From NCBI GenBank assembly GCA_018398585.1, contig JAGTTD010000010.1, positions 27,816,638 through 27,880,637 on the forward strand: DNA of 64,000 nt. The letters run 5' to 3'. This DNA is from Simmondsia chinensis. Taxonomy: Eukaryota > Streptophyta > Magnoliopsida > Caryophyllales > Simmondsiaceae. Below, one piece after another: positions 34,415-44,853 of the stretch (position 1 is its first letter; each line of letters opens with the position of its first letter). The notes beneath the pieces were generated by a model. The model saw nothing but the letters and a program-made list of their open reading frames with translations, was not told where the DNA came from and did no database searches. A program made the translations under genes and the position numbers.

Positions 34415-34684
34415 AAAATTTTTTAGACTTTATGCAATGGTTTTGTAAAACGGTTGCATATGACTCAGCTTATGCAAAAGTTTTAAACCACCGCATAAAA
34501 TGGTCAAAACTGTTGCATAATTGGGGCCTAATGCAACGGTTTATAAACTACAGCATAAACCGGTGCATATATATTATGTAATGCAACAGTTTTGTAAACG
34601 TTGCAAAAATGCTGCATAAAATAATTTTATGCAACGGTTTCAGAACCGCTAAAAAAAACCGCTGCTTATGTCCAATTATGTAGT
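34415..34684 (-). repeat. CACTA right terminus and subterminal repeats
   Basis: Mirror of 21,375-21,670, ending TTATGTCCAATTATGTAGT at 34,684. The order of the 'aaccg(t/c)tgcat' motifs is the same as on the left, unlike usual CACTA elements, whose two subterminal regions differ. Confidence 0.8.
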
Positions 34685-36347
34685 ATGCGATCCAAAAGTG
34701 TTATGTTGGTGTGTTTAATACGATTGATGCATTGAATTGGACCATGTGAGTTGCTTGTTTCTAGACTATTATTAGAGATAAGTGATTCATGTTGTATTGT
34801 TTGAGCGATGACTCTAAATTTGAAGAGTATTTTGGACTTGTGCATGGAATGTTAGTTACTTTGGTGTATTATAAGTAAGGTCTAGACAATGACTGAATTC
34901 CCATGTATATTGGGTAGCAGTATGAAGTGTGACAAGAATCAGGTATTCAATAGAGAACCCATACTCTCTTATGAGATACATATGTCCCCTTAGTTGATTC
35001 GCAAGTATTTGAACGATTCAGAACTTTGGCTAAAGTATCACAAGTGTTTGACATTTGGAATTTATACTATGAATATGTTTAAATATAGATGAATTATTCA
35101 GTGAAGGACGAGTCGGTAACTAATGAAAAAGCTATGAGAAGGATAATGGTAGAAGTTAAATTTATTATTTGTCATGGACATATTGTGGAGGGGTTGTTGC
35201 CATCAATATAGTTGATTTGGAAAATATTGATAAATGGTTTAAGTCTAGAGTGCAGTGAGATTTATTTAGTAGAATTAAGTCTAATTACATAGTAATTAAA
35301 GTTTATCATGAAATGGTAATAATTTAACCTGTTTGAAACTAGATTTAAATTGTCCCTGAGGTCCCTATACAAGCCTCCGTATTTATTTGTCATTGATAAA
35401 AAAAATTAAAGAATTCATGAGATGAATAAATTTAAATTTGCCAAACATTATTAATGAGATGAATAAAAATAAAAAATTATAAAACAAAACAATTTTTGAA
35501 AATTAAAATTCATAAGAATAAATTTAGCACATGGGAAACAAAGCTAAAAACAACAAAGAAAAATCGCAAAAGCTAACCGCGATCCGCATATACGCGGATG
35601 GACCAAAAAGTGCGTGACATGTGTCACGTGTTGGGTGGTCCTAGGGCAATCAGTATGCACGCGGGTGGGCCAATAGCCGCCCGCCACAGGGCACACAGAT
35701 AAAATTTAAAATTAACACAGTTTTGAACTGTGGCAAAATGCTGCATTTTGGATTTCTTTTTAATTGATAAAACAAGTTTTGTTTTAAAGTCTGCAAATCC
35801 CACATTGAAATATTTCTAATTTTTTTGCTCTAGTATACTACTATAAATAGAGGTATCTATTTCAAACATTTGGCATCAGTTTAAAATCAAAAGAGTTTTA
35901 GAAAGTGTTGACTTTCGGGGACCTAATTGGAGAGAAAATTATCCGCTGAAATTTTTCTGTCCTTATTTAATATTTTTTGCAGTGCACTCTCTAGGTGGTT
36001 CGAGGTCATTAAGTAGAAGGCCACTGGGTCTCGGTTTTCTCGGCTTTAGAGGAATTTTACTATTCATTTTGGTATTCTTATTTTGAAGCAATTTCGGGTA
36101 TATTCTTCTTTCCTTTTCATTTAAGTTTTTCACTTTTCTATTTATTTATAATTTTTCTTATTTTTCCCGTTTTAAGTTCGTGTTATTGTTAAGAATGTAT
36201 TAGAGCAAATTTAAATTTTGAATTTAAATAAGTAGATTTAAAATTAAGAATTTTAAATCCACCCAAGTTTTAAAATTAAGCATTTTTAACCCTTCCGCTA
36301 CATGAACTTTATTAAATTAGGGAACATTTTTGAAATTCGTACCAATA
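34685..36347 (+). repeat. Outer Copia-A 3' LTR, second part
   Basis: Continuation of the LTR with a TATA box at 35,842-35,849. It ends near 'cgtaccaata' at 36,347, equivalent to the short-form end at 6,497. SIRE-like RNase H/RT sequence in reverse follows directly. Confidence 0.85.
35842..35849 (+). promoter_or_regulatory. LTR TATA box
   Basis: TATAAATA in the context 'ctataaatagagg', as in the other Copia-A LTRs. Confidence 0.55.
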
Positions 36348-37440
36348 TCATGCATATGAAATTAATGCACACAAGTAATCATATTTCACTATGCCAATCC
36401 TTCTTTTAATATCACCAAATAGTTCCACATAGATACTAGTAAAAATGTATACTTATTGATTTTTGGATAAATTTTGCAACAACATCTCCATTGAGCCCAT
36501 GATCCCAAATAATAGGATGTCTACCCCTATATTGTACTAGTAATATGATTGCCTTAATCATCATATTCATGTATTAATCACAATATTTGAGCACAATGAC
36601 TTCCAAAAGCAATATATTTGACCTCAGTGGTAGATGAGAGAACTTTTAATCGATGACCCTAAAGCGTGACCAAGAAATTGACATGTTCCACTAGTCGATT
36701 TCTAGTCCATGGTTGAACCTGCATAACCCACATCACTATATCCACCTAGATGAAAGAAATCACACTTAGGGTATAGAACAAGCCTGATTACCAGCTATAT
36801 GTCAAAGTATTCTTTTCAAATGTACAAATGTGTTTACTTTGGACATGCATGAAATCAACCACATACGTACACAATAAACAAGATATCAAGTCTACCTACT
36901 GAAAAAAGGATCCAATCATACCACTATTTAGATTTTTGATCCACCTTTTTAACCTTTTTCATCTATGTTGAACTTGAGTGTCTTGCTCATTGGAGTTGCA
37001 ATCGCCGTAGACTTTACCATGTCAAACTTCTTAAGTGTTTTCTTGATGTACTTTGCTTGGCTTATGAAAATTCCTTATTTGCTTTGCATTTGTAGTCTAA
37101 GAAAGTAGTCGATTTCTCCTGTCATGCTCATTTCAAATTCCCTACTCATAAGATTTTCAAATTCTTTACAAATAGATGGGTTAGTAGCACCAAGCACTAT
37201 ATCATCAATATATACTTGCTCAATGAGAATATCATTTCTATAGTATTTGATAAAAAGTGCGGTGTTAACCTTCCCTTCCATTTTGCATGAAAATGAACTC
37301 AATCTCTCATACGAAGTTTTAGGAGCTTGTTTCAATCCATAAAGAGAGTTTTGGAGACTAAGAACATGATTAAGGAATTTGTTATCCTCAAAACTGGGTG
37401 GTTGTTCAACATAAACTTCTTCTTAAATAACACCATTTAA
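36348..37440 (-). pseudogene. SIRE-like copia RT and RNase H remains
   Basis: In reverse, 86 open codons (37,075-37,335) read 'LKQAPKTSYERLSSF'-like sequence (it starts 'MKQAPKTSYERL'), 'IEQVYIDDIVLGATN' (the YVDD motif with V to I) and 'EFEMSMTGEIDYFLRLQM', closely matching SIRE RT. The frame continues past a stop as 'QAKYIKKTLKKFDM' and 'TPMSKTLKFN' near 37,060-36,970. RNase H pieces (36,850-36,450) are degraded, with 'GYSDVGYAG'-like residues near 36,740. The 3' end is cut by the outer Copia-A LTR at 36,347. Upstream, 37,340-37,440 contains the degraded 'PPSFEDNKFLNHVL' RT stretch. Confidence 0.8.
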
Positions 37441-38330
37441 AAATACACTTTTGCATACATTTGAAAAGGTTTAAAATTTTTAATTGAAGCAAAGGCACAT
37501 AACAGTCTGATAGATTCTAATCTAGCAATGGGCGCATAGGTCTCTTCATAGTCTGTGCTTTCCTATTTGTTGTAGCTTTTTGCTACTAACCTTTCCTTGT
37601 TTCTTAATACATTGAGAAAGATTACCTATGAATTGACTTATTAGGTGATCTTTCAAGAATTTGCAATCACATGTAGTACGTCTTCCTCTTTGGATTTTAC
37701 ATTTTTGACATTTCCTTTTAGTTCATCCATAGGAGATTCAAGTTGAGCCTTTTCTTGCTTCTCGGATGAGAGTATGATTTTCGTTGGTTTGATCACTATA
37801 TCATGATCGTCACAAGGAATTCTAGAAGACAAGTTATTAGTTTCAACAAATACTGCATGTATGGACTCTTCTATACCCATGAACTTTTATGACATACTGT
37901 ATATCCTTTGCAAGTAAGAAAATATCCAATGAATATGCTTTCACCCATTCTTGAATCAAATTTATCTGGATTTGTTTTATCACAATCATGGATGAAGCAT
38001 TTATACTCAAATGGTTTGAAATATGCAATATTTGATTTTTTTTCTTTATAAAATTGATAAGCTGTTTTCTTCAAAACATGTCTTATCAAAGCCTTATTTA
38101 GAATGTAACAAGAGTTGTTCATAGCTTCAACCCAAAAGCATTTTGGGAAATTACTTTCAAAGCAGGGTTCTTGCCAGTTGTTTAAGAGTTCTAATTTTTT
38201 TTGCCACTCTGTTATGTCAATGAGTTCTAGGAGTCGAAACATTGTGGTGGATTCAAAATTAATCATAATATTTTTCAAAATCCTCATTTTTAATTTCCCT
38301 TCCATGATTACTTCTGATGGAAGTGATTTT
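37441..38330 (-). pseudogene. SIRE-like copia integrase and linker
   Basis: The 144-codon open stretch (37,871-38,305) holds 'PKCFWVEAMNNSCYILNKA' (family: PKYFWAEAxNTxCYxxNR), 'KKTAYQFYKEKKSNIAYFK', 'EYKCFIHDCDK' and 'GIFIGY'-like 'ESIFIGYFLTCKGYTV'. These are the C-terminal half of a SIRE integrase. The upstream QQNGVVER region is present but damaged ('TEWQKKLELLNN'). The linker (37,653-37,880) reads 'SIHAVFVETNNLSSR' and has a basic/acidic mix typical of the SIRE integrase-RT spacer. Stops and frameshifts throughout. Confidence 0.8.
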
Positions 38331-39390
38331 CAAATCTTTTTCATTTTGCACTTATTTGTGAAACTTTTCAAATTTATCAAATGCTTTATGCTCATGAGAA
38401 AAGAATAAGTACCAAGCAAAGTGGGAGTAATTATCAACAATTACAAGTCCATACATTTTTCACCAAGGCTCCAATGTCGAGTAGAATGAAACAAGTCTAT
38501 GTGCAAGAGTTCAAGATATCTTGAGATAGAAACTGCATTCTTGGGTTTGAATGAAGATTTTGTTCATTTTCTATATTGAAATGCATCACAAATATGATCT
38601 TTTTCGAATTACATTTTTGCAGTAGTCAAAAAGGTCATTTTCGAAGGTTTGAAATTAAGTCCATAATAGCATGTTCAAATCTTCTACGTCAAAATCCAAG
38701 CATAATTTTTATTTAAGACACAAGAACATTTTCCAAAGTTCATACATCCAAGATCAATTATATATACACTGTCACATCCTAATCGATTAAGTAATACTTC
38801 ATTCATCTAAGCATGCACCACTATACATTTAGATTACTCGAAAATGCACATATAACCTTTATCATGTAGTAGAATAATGTTTAGAAGATTACGCATAAGA
38901 TCATCATGTAAACCATCATTTAAGTAAGGAGAAGAGATGGGAGCAACAACACAGATGCAGAGAAATTTTTTCTTTCATCTTGTTGAAAGTGAGATTTCCG
39001 TTCCTTGGTTTGATAGAAGTGGAATTGGATTTATCTCAGTTATATGAGTTGCAAAAATGCTATCCAAGCACGCTTTCGATTTTTGTTCTCAATCTTCAAG
39101 CATACCTACACAACTTAACGAACTTTTGGTACCGAAATTTTCTAGGCTCCTTTATTGTTTGCCTTGACCTTAGGTGGTCGAGATCCCTTTGGAACCCAAT
39201 CCATTTTGTTTTTTTCTAAAATTCTTTTTAAATTGACATTGACGCACAATATGCCTATCATCACCAAAATAATGACATCTTATAGAGTTCATTAGTGGAG
39301 AGGAGCCTTTGACAAAAAGTAAATTCAATTTTTTTTAACATTTCCAATATAGCCAATTTAGTCTTTAACGTAAATTGAGTCTTTGAGAAA
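38331..39390 (-). pseudogene. SIRE-like copia gag end, protease and GAG-pre-integrase remains
   Basis: In reverse, a CCHC-like knuckle reads 'IRCHYFGDDRHIVRQC' near 39,300-39,240, with the second Cys changed to Phe. Further in, protease and GAG-pre-integrase residues are only weakly readable (39,200-38,480), and part of the integrase core lies near 38,460-38,340. I see no intact active site. The block joins to the gag part at 42,640 once the inserted sequence (39,391-42,640) is removed. Confidence 0.5.
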
Positions 39391-39640
39391 ATAATACTTT
39401 CTTCAAGTGTTTCTTGCCCTTCAAAAACTTACTTCAAATTTTGACTTCTTGTTGAAGCATTATTCATGTCCCACATCAAACTTCAACTTGTATTCTATCC
39501 AATTGCCTATAATAAACAGGCATCTTGCAAGTTGAGTTTAGCATCCAAAATTTCGTAAAAATATTATTTTCGGAGAATTGAAAGGAAAAATTTTCACTTT
39601 GAAATTTTCTTTAGTAAACTATTTTTAGAGCCCGCACTCG
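39391..39640. repeat. LTR-C copy A with adjoining gag sequence
   Basis: From 39,391 the gag stretch 'gagaaaataatactttcttc' runs into 'tgttgaagcattattcatg', then 'tcccacatcaaacttcaac', 'aataaacaggcatcttgc' and 'ttttcactttgaaa'. The same unit recurs at 42,205, 42,325 and 42,495. It has the look of a short LTR (TGTTGAAG start, 'gtcccacatcg'), but ends and internal parts are not clear. Confidence 0.5.
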
Positions 39641-41530
39641 AGTGGTTAAGGTAGCCCAAATCTTCTTTTGGAGGTTGCAGAAGGGAACATCTTGCCAAAT
39701 CTCTAACTAGCTGCTACTGTACCAATCAGGATCTAAGGGCACATTCCACCATTTACACATTTCCATTCATAGTAGCCAAACATAACTGCACTGGCCGAAC
39801 AGGTGCTCCATTGTCTTTACTTCCTTTTCGCATAAGTGACAAACTGAATTGATTTCGTCGATGATGCCAAATTTCACCAATCGATTTCTCTTGTTAAATC
39901 ACTTAAGAAACACCAACCATTGCGTAGCTCCACCTTGAGTGGAGCATACCCCCACCACACACCCTTTACAATATCTGGGGGGGCAATTGATTTGACTTCA
40001 CAAAATGACTTCATCGAATATTCTTCTCTTGTATCAAATCTCCAACACACTTTATCGGATCTTTTTGGACAGAAGAAAATGGCCCCAAAGTTGCTATAAG
40101 ATTGAACTTTGAAGCTTCTTCATATTGAAAAAGACGCCTTCTCCAAACAAAATTCCAATTCCATGTAAGAATCTCTCACGTTCCTATCTCTATGACAATT
40201 GCTTCCTACTGTTCTGAAAGATCACAAGTCTCAGATATAACACTCAAAGGGGAGAATGTTGCACCCATACATCACTCCAAAATTTAGCTTTAAGCCCATT
40301 ACCTACAGCCACTGTGACCCCATTTTCTACCCTATGGTTATTTCCAAGCTGATATTTTTGATATTGCAGATTGAACCCCAAAGACCTTTAGAGATTGTCC
40401 CCTCAAGGTTCATAAAGCAACGATTAGAAGGAAGATTGTAAATACTCAAAATCACTTTCTTCCACCATAATTGGTAGTCATCCAAAAATCTCCACCACCA
40501 TTAAAAAAGCAAAGCTGTGTTTTTTCCCCCAAGATGTTCCCCACGGCTAATCCTCCCAAATCTTTTGGTTTTTGAATGATGTCACATTTAGTAAGTGCTA
40601 CTCCTCTCTTATCTATACTACTACTCCAAAATAATGTGCTTTATAGAGAAATTATCTACTTGGATACTTTCTCTAGCATTCTACATAGAGATAGATAATA
40701 TATTGGTAAGCTATTTAAAACCACTTTAATCAAGGTCAATCTTCCTGATCTTAAGAGAGTTTTTGCTTTCCATCCCGCCAATCTATCTTTTATTTTAATG
40801 ATCACTGGACTCTATGTACTATATTTCCTAGGATTCACGCCCAGAGGAAGTCCCAAATACTTCATTGGAAGAAAGGTTGAAGCACACCCAAAAGCCACAA
40901 CTGCTTCACTGGCCCGCCGCTTGTTTAAACTGAAGACAAGCATGGAAGATTTTTGGCAGTTGATGGAGGGACTCGAGATCATTTCAAAACAAATTACTAA
41001 TCTTCTAACGTTTCTTAGCATTTCACTGGCTCCAAAAAAAACGAGGGTGTCATCCGGGAATTGTAGGTGTGAGATTCGTATGTTACTTCTTCCAACTGGG
41101 ATGCCTTCAATGAGACCATCAAATTCAGCATTAACCAACATTTTATGAAGGACCTCGATGATCAACAAAATTAAAAAGGGGAAAAGTGGTCTCTTTGCCG
41201 AAGAGCCCTTCCCGATTGGAAGGGAGTAGTTGGGGATCCATTCACTAAGACCGGAGCTAAGGCCGAGATGACACATTGCTGGATCCACTTTCTTCACTTC
41301 TCGCAAAAACCCATATGCTTAAGAACTTCATCCAGAAAATTCCAATCCACTGAAACATAAGCTTTCAGAAAATCAAGCTTGAGAAGGACCCCATCTGATC
41401 TCCGTCTTTTCACCCATTGAACAGTTTCATTAGCAATCAATGCTCCATCCAAAATCTGTTTCTCCTTTAGGAATGCCAGTCGGGAGTCCCCAGCCAATTT
41501 AGGTAATTTTAGAGATGATTTTAGGATTGT
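39641..41530 (-). pseudogene. L1-type LINE ORF2 fragment (RT, zinc-binding end)
   Basis: In reverse: 'FLKEKQILDGALIANETVQ' and 'VLLKLDFLKAYVSVDWNFL' (41,294-41,497) are the N-terminal RT blocks. 'NIRISHLQFPDDTLVFFG' and 'PMKYLGLPLGVNPRK' (40,812-41,110) hold the catalytic DD of the F/YADD box and the following thumb. Near 39,990-39,760 'APLKVELRNGWCFL' and 'CHLCEKEVKTMEHLFGQC' form the zinc-binding RVT C-terminal domain. The GxPQGxPxSP block near 41,200 reads 'GSSAKRPLFPFLI', a damaged form. No endonuclease domain on the right and no poly(A) on the left: both ends are truncated. A frame break lies near 41,300. Confidence 0.85.
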
Positions 41531-41640
41531 AATTAATAACTCTATTCCAATCTAGGACGTTTCATTTATTTTTTTTTTTTTTTTGTTTTTTTGTTTTTTT
41601 GTGGTCACCGAGAATTTAAGGAAAAATTTTATCAAGAAAT
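41531..41640. other. Junction with T-rich tract
   Basis: A T/G-rich run at about 41,565-41,600 lies between the LINE fragment and a Copia-A LTR piece. No feature beyond a homopolymer-rich spacer is seen. Confidence 0.4.
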
Positions 41641-42178
41641 TATTAGGAGCAGGTTTCTTATAAACCCAATTATGTAAATATTTAATTTTTTTGATGAATA
41701 AAATTCTTCATTTTAATTATTTGGTTGTGTTTTACTAGTTAAACATGCATGTAATTTTCTTTTAGATAATGTACCATAAGATGGATCATGGATGTACTTT
41801 AACAACATTCCAGTGTTCGTTCATAATTGATAATGAGATTATGCTATAGATAGACTTGAAAGAAATGGAATCATGTGTTATAAACTGGTTCATATCCAGT
41901 GACAAGTTTGGATTATTTGTCTGGTAAGATTATAACATAATACTTTATATAACTTGTCTTGAACATGTTGATAGTGAGAGATCCAAGAAGTATCATGTTG
42001 GTGCTTTTCAATAAGATTGAAATACTAAACTGAGCCACCTGAATTATTTGTTTCTAGACTACTATTAAAAATAAGTAATTTATATTGTACTATTTAAATG
42101 AAATATTTAAATCTTGAGGATATCTTAAACTCGTGCATGTAGTGTTTGTTGCTTTGATGTACTCAGAAATGAGAGGTT
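41641..42178 (+). repeat. Diverged Copia-A LTR start fragment
   Basis: It runs parallel to the first 540 bases of the Copia-A LTR: 'tattaggagcag' start, 'agatggatcatggatgta', 'ttgtctggtaagattataac', 'gagatccaagaagt' and 'tgtttctagactactatt'. It breaks off after 'ttgctttgatgtac'. A solo fragment without the TATA part. Confidence 0.7.
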
Positions 42179-42640
42179 GACATGTGGCAATTTTGACTTC
42201 TTGTTGAAGCATTATTCATGTCCCACATCGAACGTCAACTTGTATTCTATCCAATTGCCTATAATAAATGTTTCTTGAAAGAGTGTAAATGGGTCTTTGA
42301 GAAAATAATACTTTCTTCATTGTTGAAGCATTATTTATGTCCCACATCGAACTTCAACTTTTATTCTATCCAATTGCCTATAATAAATAGGCATCTTGCA
42401 CGTTGAGTTTAGTATCCAAAATTTCGTAAAAATATTATTTTCGGAGAACTGAAAGGAAAAATTTTCACTTTGAAAACTTACTTCAAATTCTGACTTCTTG
42501 TTGAAGCATTATTCATGTCCCACATCGAACTTCAACTTGTATTCTATCCAATTGCCTATAATAAATGTTTCTTGAAAGAGTGTAAATGGGTCTTTGAGAA
42601 CATAATACTTTCTTCAAGTGTTTCTTGCCCTTGAAAAACT
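42179..42640. repeat. LTR-C copies B, C and D interleaved with SIRE gag sequence
   Basis: Three copies of the 'tgttgaagcatta' unit begin near 42,207, 42,324 and 42,500. B and D run from 'ctataataaa' straight into the gag-related 'tgtttcttgaaagagtgtaa', while C (like A at 39,449) continues with 'taggcatcttgcacgttgag' to 'ttttcactttgaaa'. The gag stretch 'gagaa(a/c)ataatactttcttc' therefore also occurs three times in this block and its left partner. Confidence 0.6.
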
Positions 42641-43330
42641 TACTTCAAATTTGTGAGAGCTCTTATATTTGTTCTTTCAAAGACTTATTGTATTTTTGCA
42701 ATAATTCATCTTCCTTGGATTCTTTGTTTTTATTTTCATTTGAAAGGAGTTTTTCTTTCAAGGATTGTTTTTCATGAATTAATGTTTCAACTTGGTTATT
42801 TAATAACTCTATTTTTGTTTTCAAATATTCATTTTCAAACTTAAGCACTATTGTTTTGACCCCATTATTAGCTCCTTTTTCTTAGAAGAGTATTTGGCTC
42901 TCAATTTTTCAAATGCAACATATACTTAATGAAAACTTACCATAAGCTCATCATAAGATAAATCATTTTCCTCATCTTCTTTCAAGTTCTTCTTCTTCTT
43001 CTTCTTTAGATTTAATGGCCATGAGACACGAATGTACTTACTCCTCTTCACTTGTATTAACCGATTCTTCATTCAACTTTCCTTCAAATATGGCTTCAAG
43101 TTTGTCCCAAATCTCATTTGCGGTCATGAAACTTTTAACATGATTAAACACATTGGGAGTAATAGCACATAATAATTGGAAGTGAGTTTTAGCATTTTTC
43201 TCAAGCTTTGTCTTGCCATATTGGACAAGCTCATTTTGAAATTTATCAACATTTGCATTTCCTTCATTTGTTGAAGAAACAAAATTACCATTTTCAGTGA
43301 TTAACCACAAGTCAAAATCAATAGATGTAA
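42641..43330 (-). pseudogene. SIRE-like copia gag
   Basis: In reverse, 90 codons (43,038-43,310) read 'MWLITENGNFV', 'ELVQYGKTKLEKNAKTHFQ' and 'VKSFMTANEIWDKLEAIFEG', the conserved heart of SIRE gag ('A(K)xLWDxLExxxEG'). A second open stretch (42,663-42,848) is a coiled coil ('FENEYLKTKIELLNNQVETL') typical of the gag C-terminal half. Between them the frame is broken near 42,860-43,030. The zinc knuckle continues at 39,300, beyond the inserted block. The start codon region lies near 43,330, about 150 bases from the PBS. Confidence 0.8.
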
Positions 43331-43480
43331 TAAAAGTCTAATCCGAAGTATTGAGAAGATAAAGTTTTAACCGCAAAGAAGTGGAGGCTTGTCGATTGAT
43401 TAACCCTTGGCCAAAATAGGTACAAAGGTAGCTATATAGATCACTCCAAGGTTGCTAAACCAACCAAAAGCAGAGTACAA

Positions 43481-43494
43481 GCTCTGATACTAAT
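43481..43494 (-). other. Primer-binding site, SIRE-like element
   Basis: The minus strand reads ATTAGTATCAGAGC right after the LTR end TTCA. It is a one-base variant of the tRNA-Met site and fixes the 5' LTR border. Confidence 0.85.
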
Positions 43495-44853
43495 TGAAGG
43501 CCCAAAGAGCATTCGGGGGGGGGGGGGGGGGGGGGGGATTAGACTTTTCCGTTATAAAATCAAAATTTAAACTTTAAGTACCAAAAATTAAAATGAAAGA
43601 TAAACAATTGATATTAAATCTAAAAATAAAGGCAAGAGGAAAACAATGCACAACAATTTTTATAGTGGTTCGCTTCCATCCTGGAAGCTAATCCACTTAA
43701 GTGACTATTCTTTGTAACTTAAGCCTTTCACTAAATTTGATGATCCCGTTTTAAAAACCTAGGTTCATGATACAATCTTTACAACCAATCTTTTTCTATA
43801 TAGTCTCAAGACCCAACCTTTTACAATTGATCCTTTTGCCACACTAGGCTCAGGATCTCACCTTTATAAGAAAATAAAATAAAGCAATGAAATTCACACT
43901 CTTTCAAGATTGAATTGATAATATATCCAGCTTAGTTAAAGTTAAGGATATGCCAATTAAAACTCAAATAATCAACAATAAAGAGAACTGGTTATGCTAA
44001 AGAAAACTTTAAGAAAAAATCAAAATTAAACCGTTAAAGCAGAATAAGAGAACAAGAGCTTTTAATCAAGAATGCTTAGAGAGAATTGAATAATTAGAAA
44101 CCAAAGCATTTAAGCCCTGTTTATAGACAAATGAGGAGCTTAAGGACATATGAGTGAAAATTGAAAAATTAGGAAAGAAATCAAATAAAAAAGTAGCCGT
44201 TTGAATCATTCCCAGGCCTGTGTGTCGACACACAATAGCCTGCTTTGGGTACTATAAGTCTGTGTGTTGGCACATCCCTTTTGTGTGTCGACATGCAATA
44301 TGCCCATGTGGTTTCTGAAGTTTTTGATCGTTTAGCTTGATTTGTTTCTTATTTGGCTTAATTTTTGAATGAATAATTTTTTAACCAAATTAAAATATCA
44401 CTGTAATAGAATGCTGTTGATCTTGTTATTTTGGGAATGATTCGATAATGCTAATTTATAAAATATTCTTATTGGAAAAATTAATTCGCTTGGATTTGAA
44501 TTAAGTGTTTATCAAATAATATTTGGAAATCAAATTAAAATATTTCAAAAATATTTTTGTTAGATCATCACATATCAACATTAAGATTTTGACTTAATTG
44601 ATATCTCCTGATCTTAAGTCCTAAAAAATAAAAACAAACTACTTGAAGCGCCTAGACTCGGATCTTATTCTCTTCATTTTGGGTCAATATTCTGTTCAAC
44701 TTTGCTCATTGTCATCTTGATCCATCATCTTGGAAAGCTTTGTATCAATGTATCTTGATTTTTTGCCGATTTCTTTTAAATTATTTTCAAACAAGATTGG
44801 AATAATTAAACACAATGATTCACTAAATAATTGCTAAGTGCAAAAGTCCAACA
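43495..44853 (-). repeat. SIRE-like 5' LTR (LTR-B, 1,359 bp)
   Basis: On the minus strand it runs from TGTTGGACTTTTGC (44,853) to GGGCCTTCA (43,495) and is collinear with 2,887-4,382. A run of 23 G on the plus strand (43,515-43,537) lies 20 bases from the LTR end; the partner LTR has only about six. Confidence 0.8.
43515..43537 (+). repeat. Poly(G)23 run
   Basis: Twenty-three consecutive G, close to the U5 end of the LTR. It can form stacked G-quadruplexes. The length may be inaccurate because homopolymers this long are hard to sequence. Confidence 0.85.

Larger units (their letters stand above)
21375..34684. mobile_element. Giant inverted-repeat CACTA (En/Spm) element
   Basis: Both ends read ACTACATAATTGGACATAA inward and are followed by 'gcggtt'-type subterminal repeats, as in CACTA elements; the canonical first C is an A at both ends. 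The element is a 13.3-kb palindrome: the left arm (21,375-about 27,472) and right arm (about 28,636-34,684) are reverse copies of each other, including subterminal repeats, a 157-bp tandem duplication, three LTR-like units and a TNP2 transposase gene. A spacer of about 1.2 kb is present once. The arms are only roughly 85% identical in protein over TNP2, so they have diverged since duplication. No clean 3-bp target duplication is visible (left 'agg' or 'gga', right 'tgc' or 'atg'). Confidence 0.85.
5130..36347 (+). mobile_element. Outer Copia-A (Tork-type copia), split by two insertions
   Basis: A forward Ty1/copia element: a 5' LTR truncated on its left (5,130-6,497), a PBS at 6,498, a long leader, gag/protease/integrase/RT remains (9,725-12,126), an RNase H remnant (20,795-20,935), a polypurine tract at 21,023, and a 3' LTR (21,034-21,374 plus 34,685-36,347). 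A same-family element in reverse (12,132-20,789) splits RNase H. A CACTA element (21,375-34,684) splits the 3' LTR, and an RTE fragment sits in the leader. After removing the CACTA, the 3' LTR is about 2.0 kb. The left LTR edge is lost to a deletion, so no flanking duplication can be tested. All genes are broken. Confidence 0.8.

Noticed and set aside
21375..34684. Palindrome as an assembly or library hairpin artefact
   Set aside because: Such artefacts give identical arms. These arms differ throughout, carry different stop codons and frameshifts, and the loop is asymmetric. Long reads would still be the final proof.
40812..41148. Forward 116-codon ORF opposite the LINE RT
   Set aside because: The minus-strand frame has clear RT motifs (FPDDTLVF, YLGLPLG); the forward frame is its shadow.
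2887..44853. Claiming a complete SIRE-like element with target duplication
   Set aside because: The LTR pair is collinear but much diverged and flanks do not match; the 5' LTR of the nested Copia-A is also truncated. The pairing is stated only as an inference.
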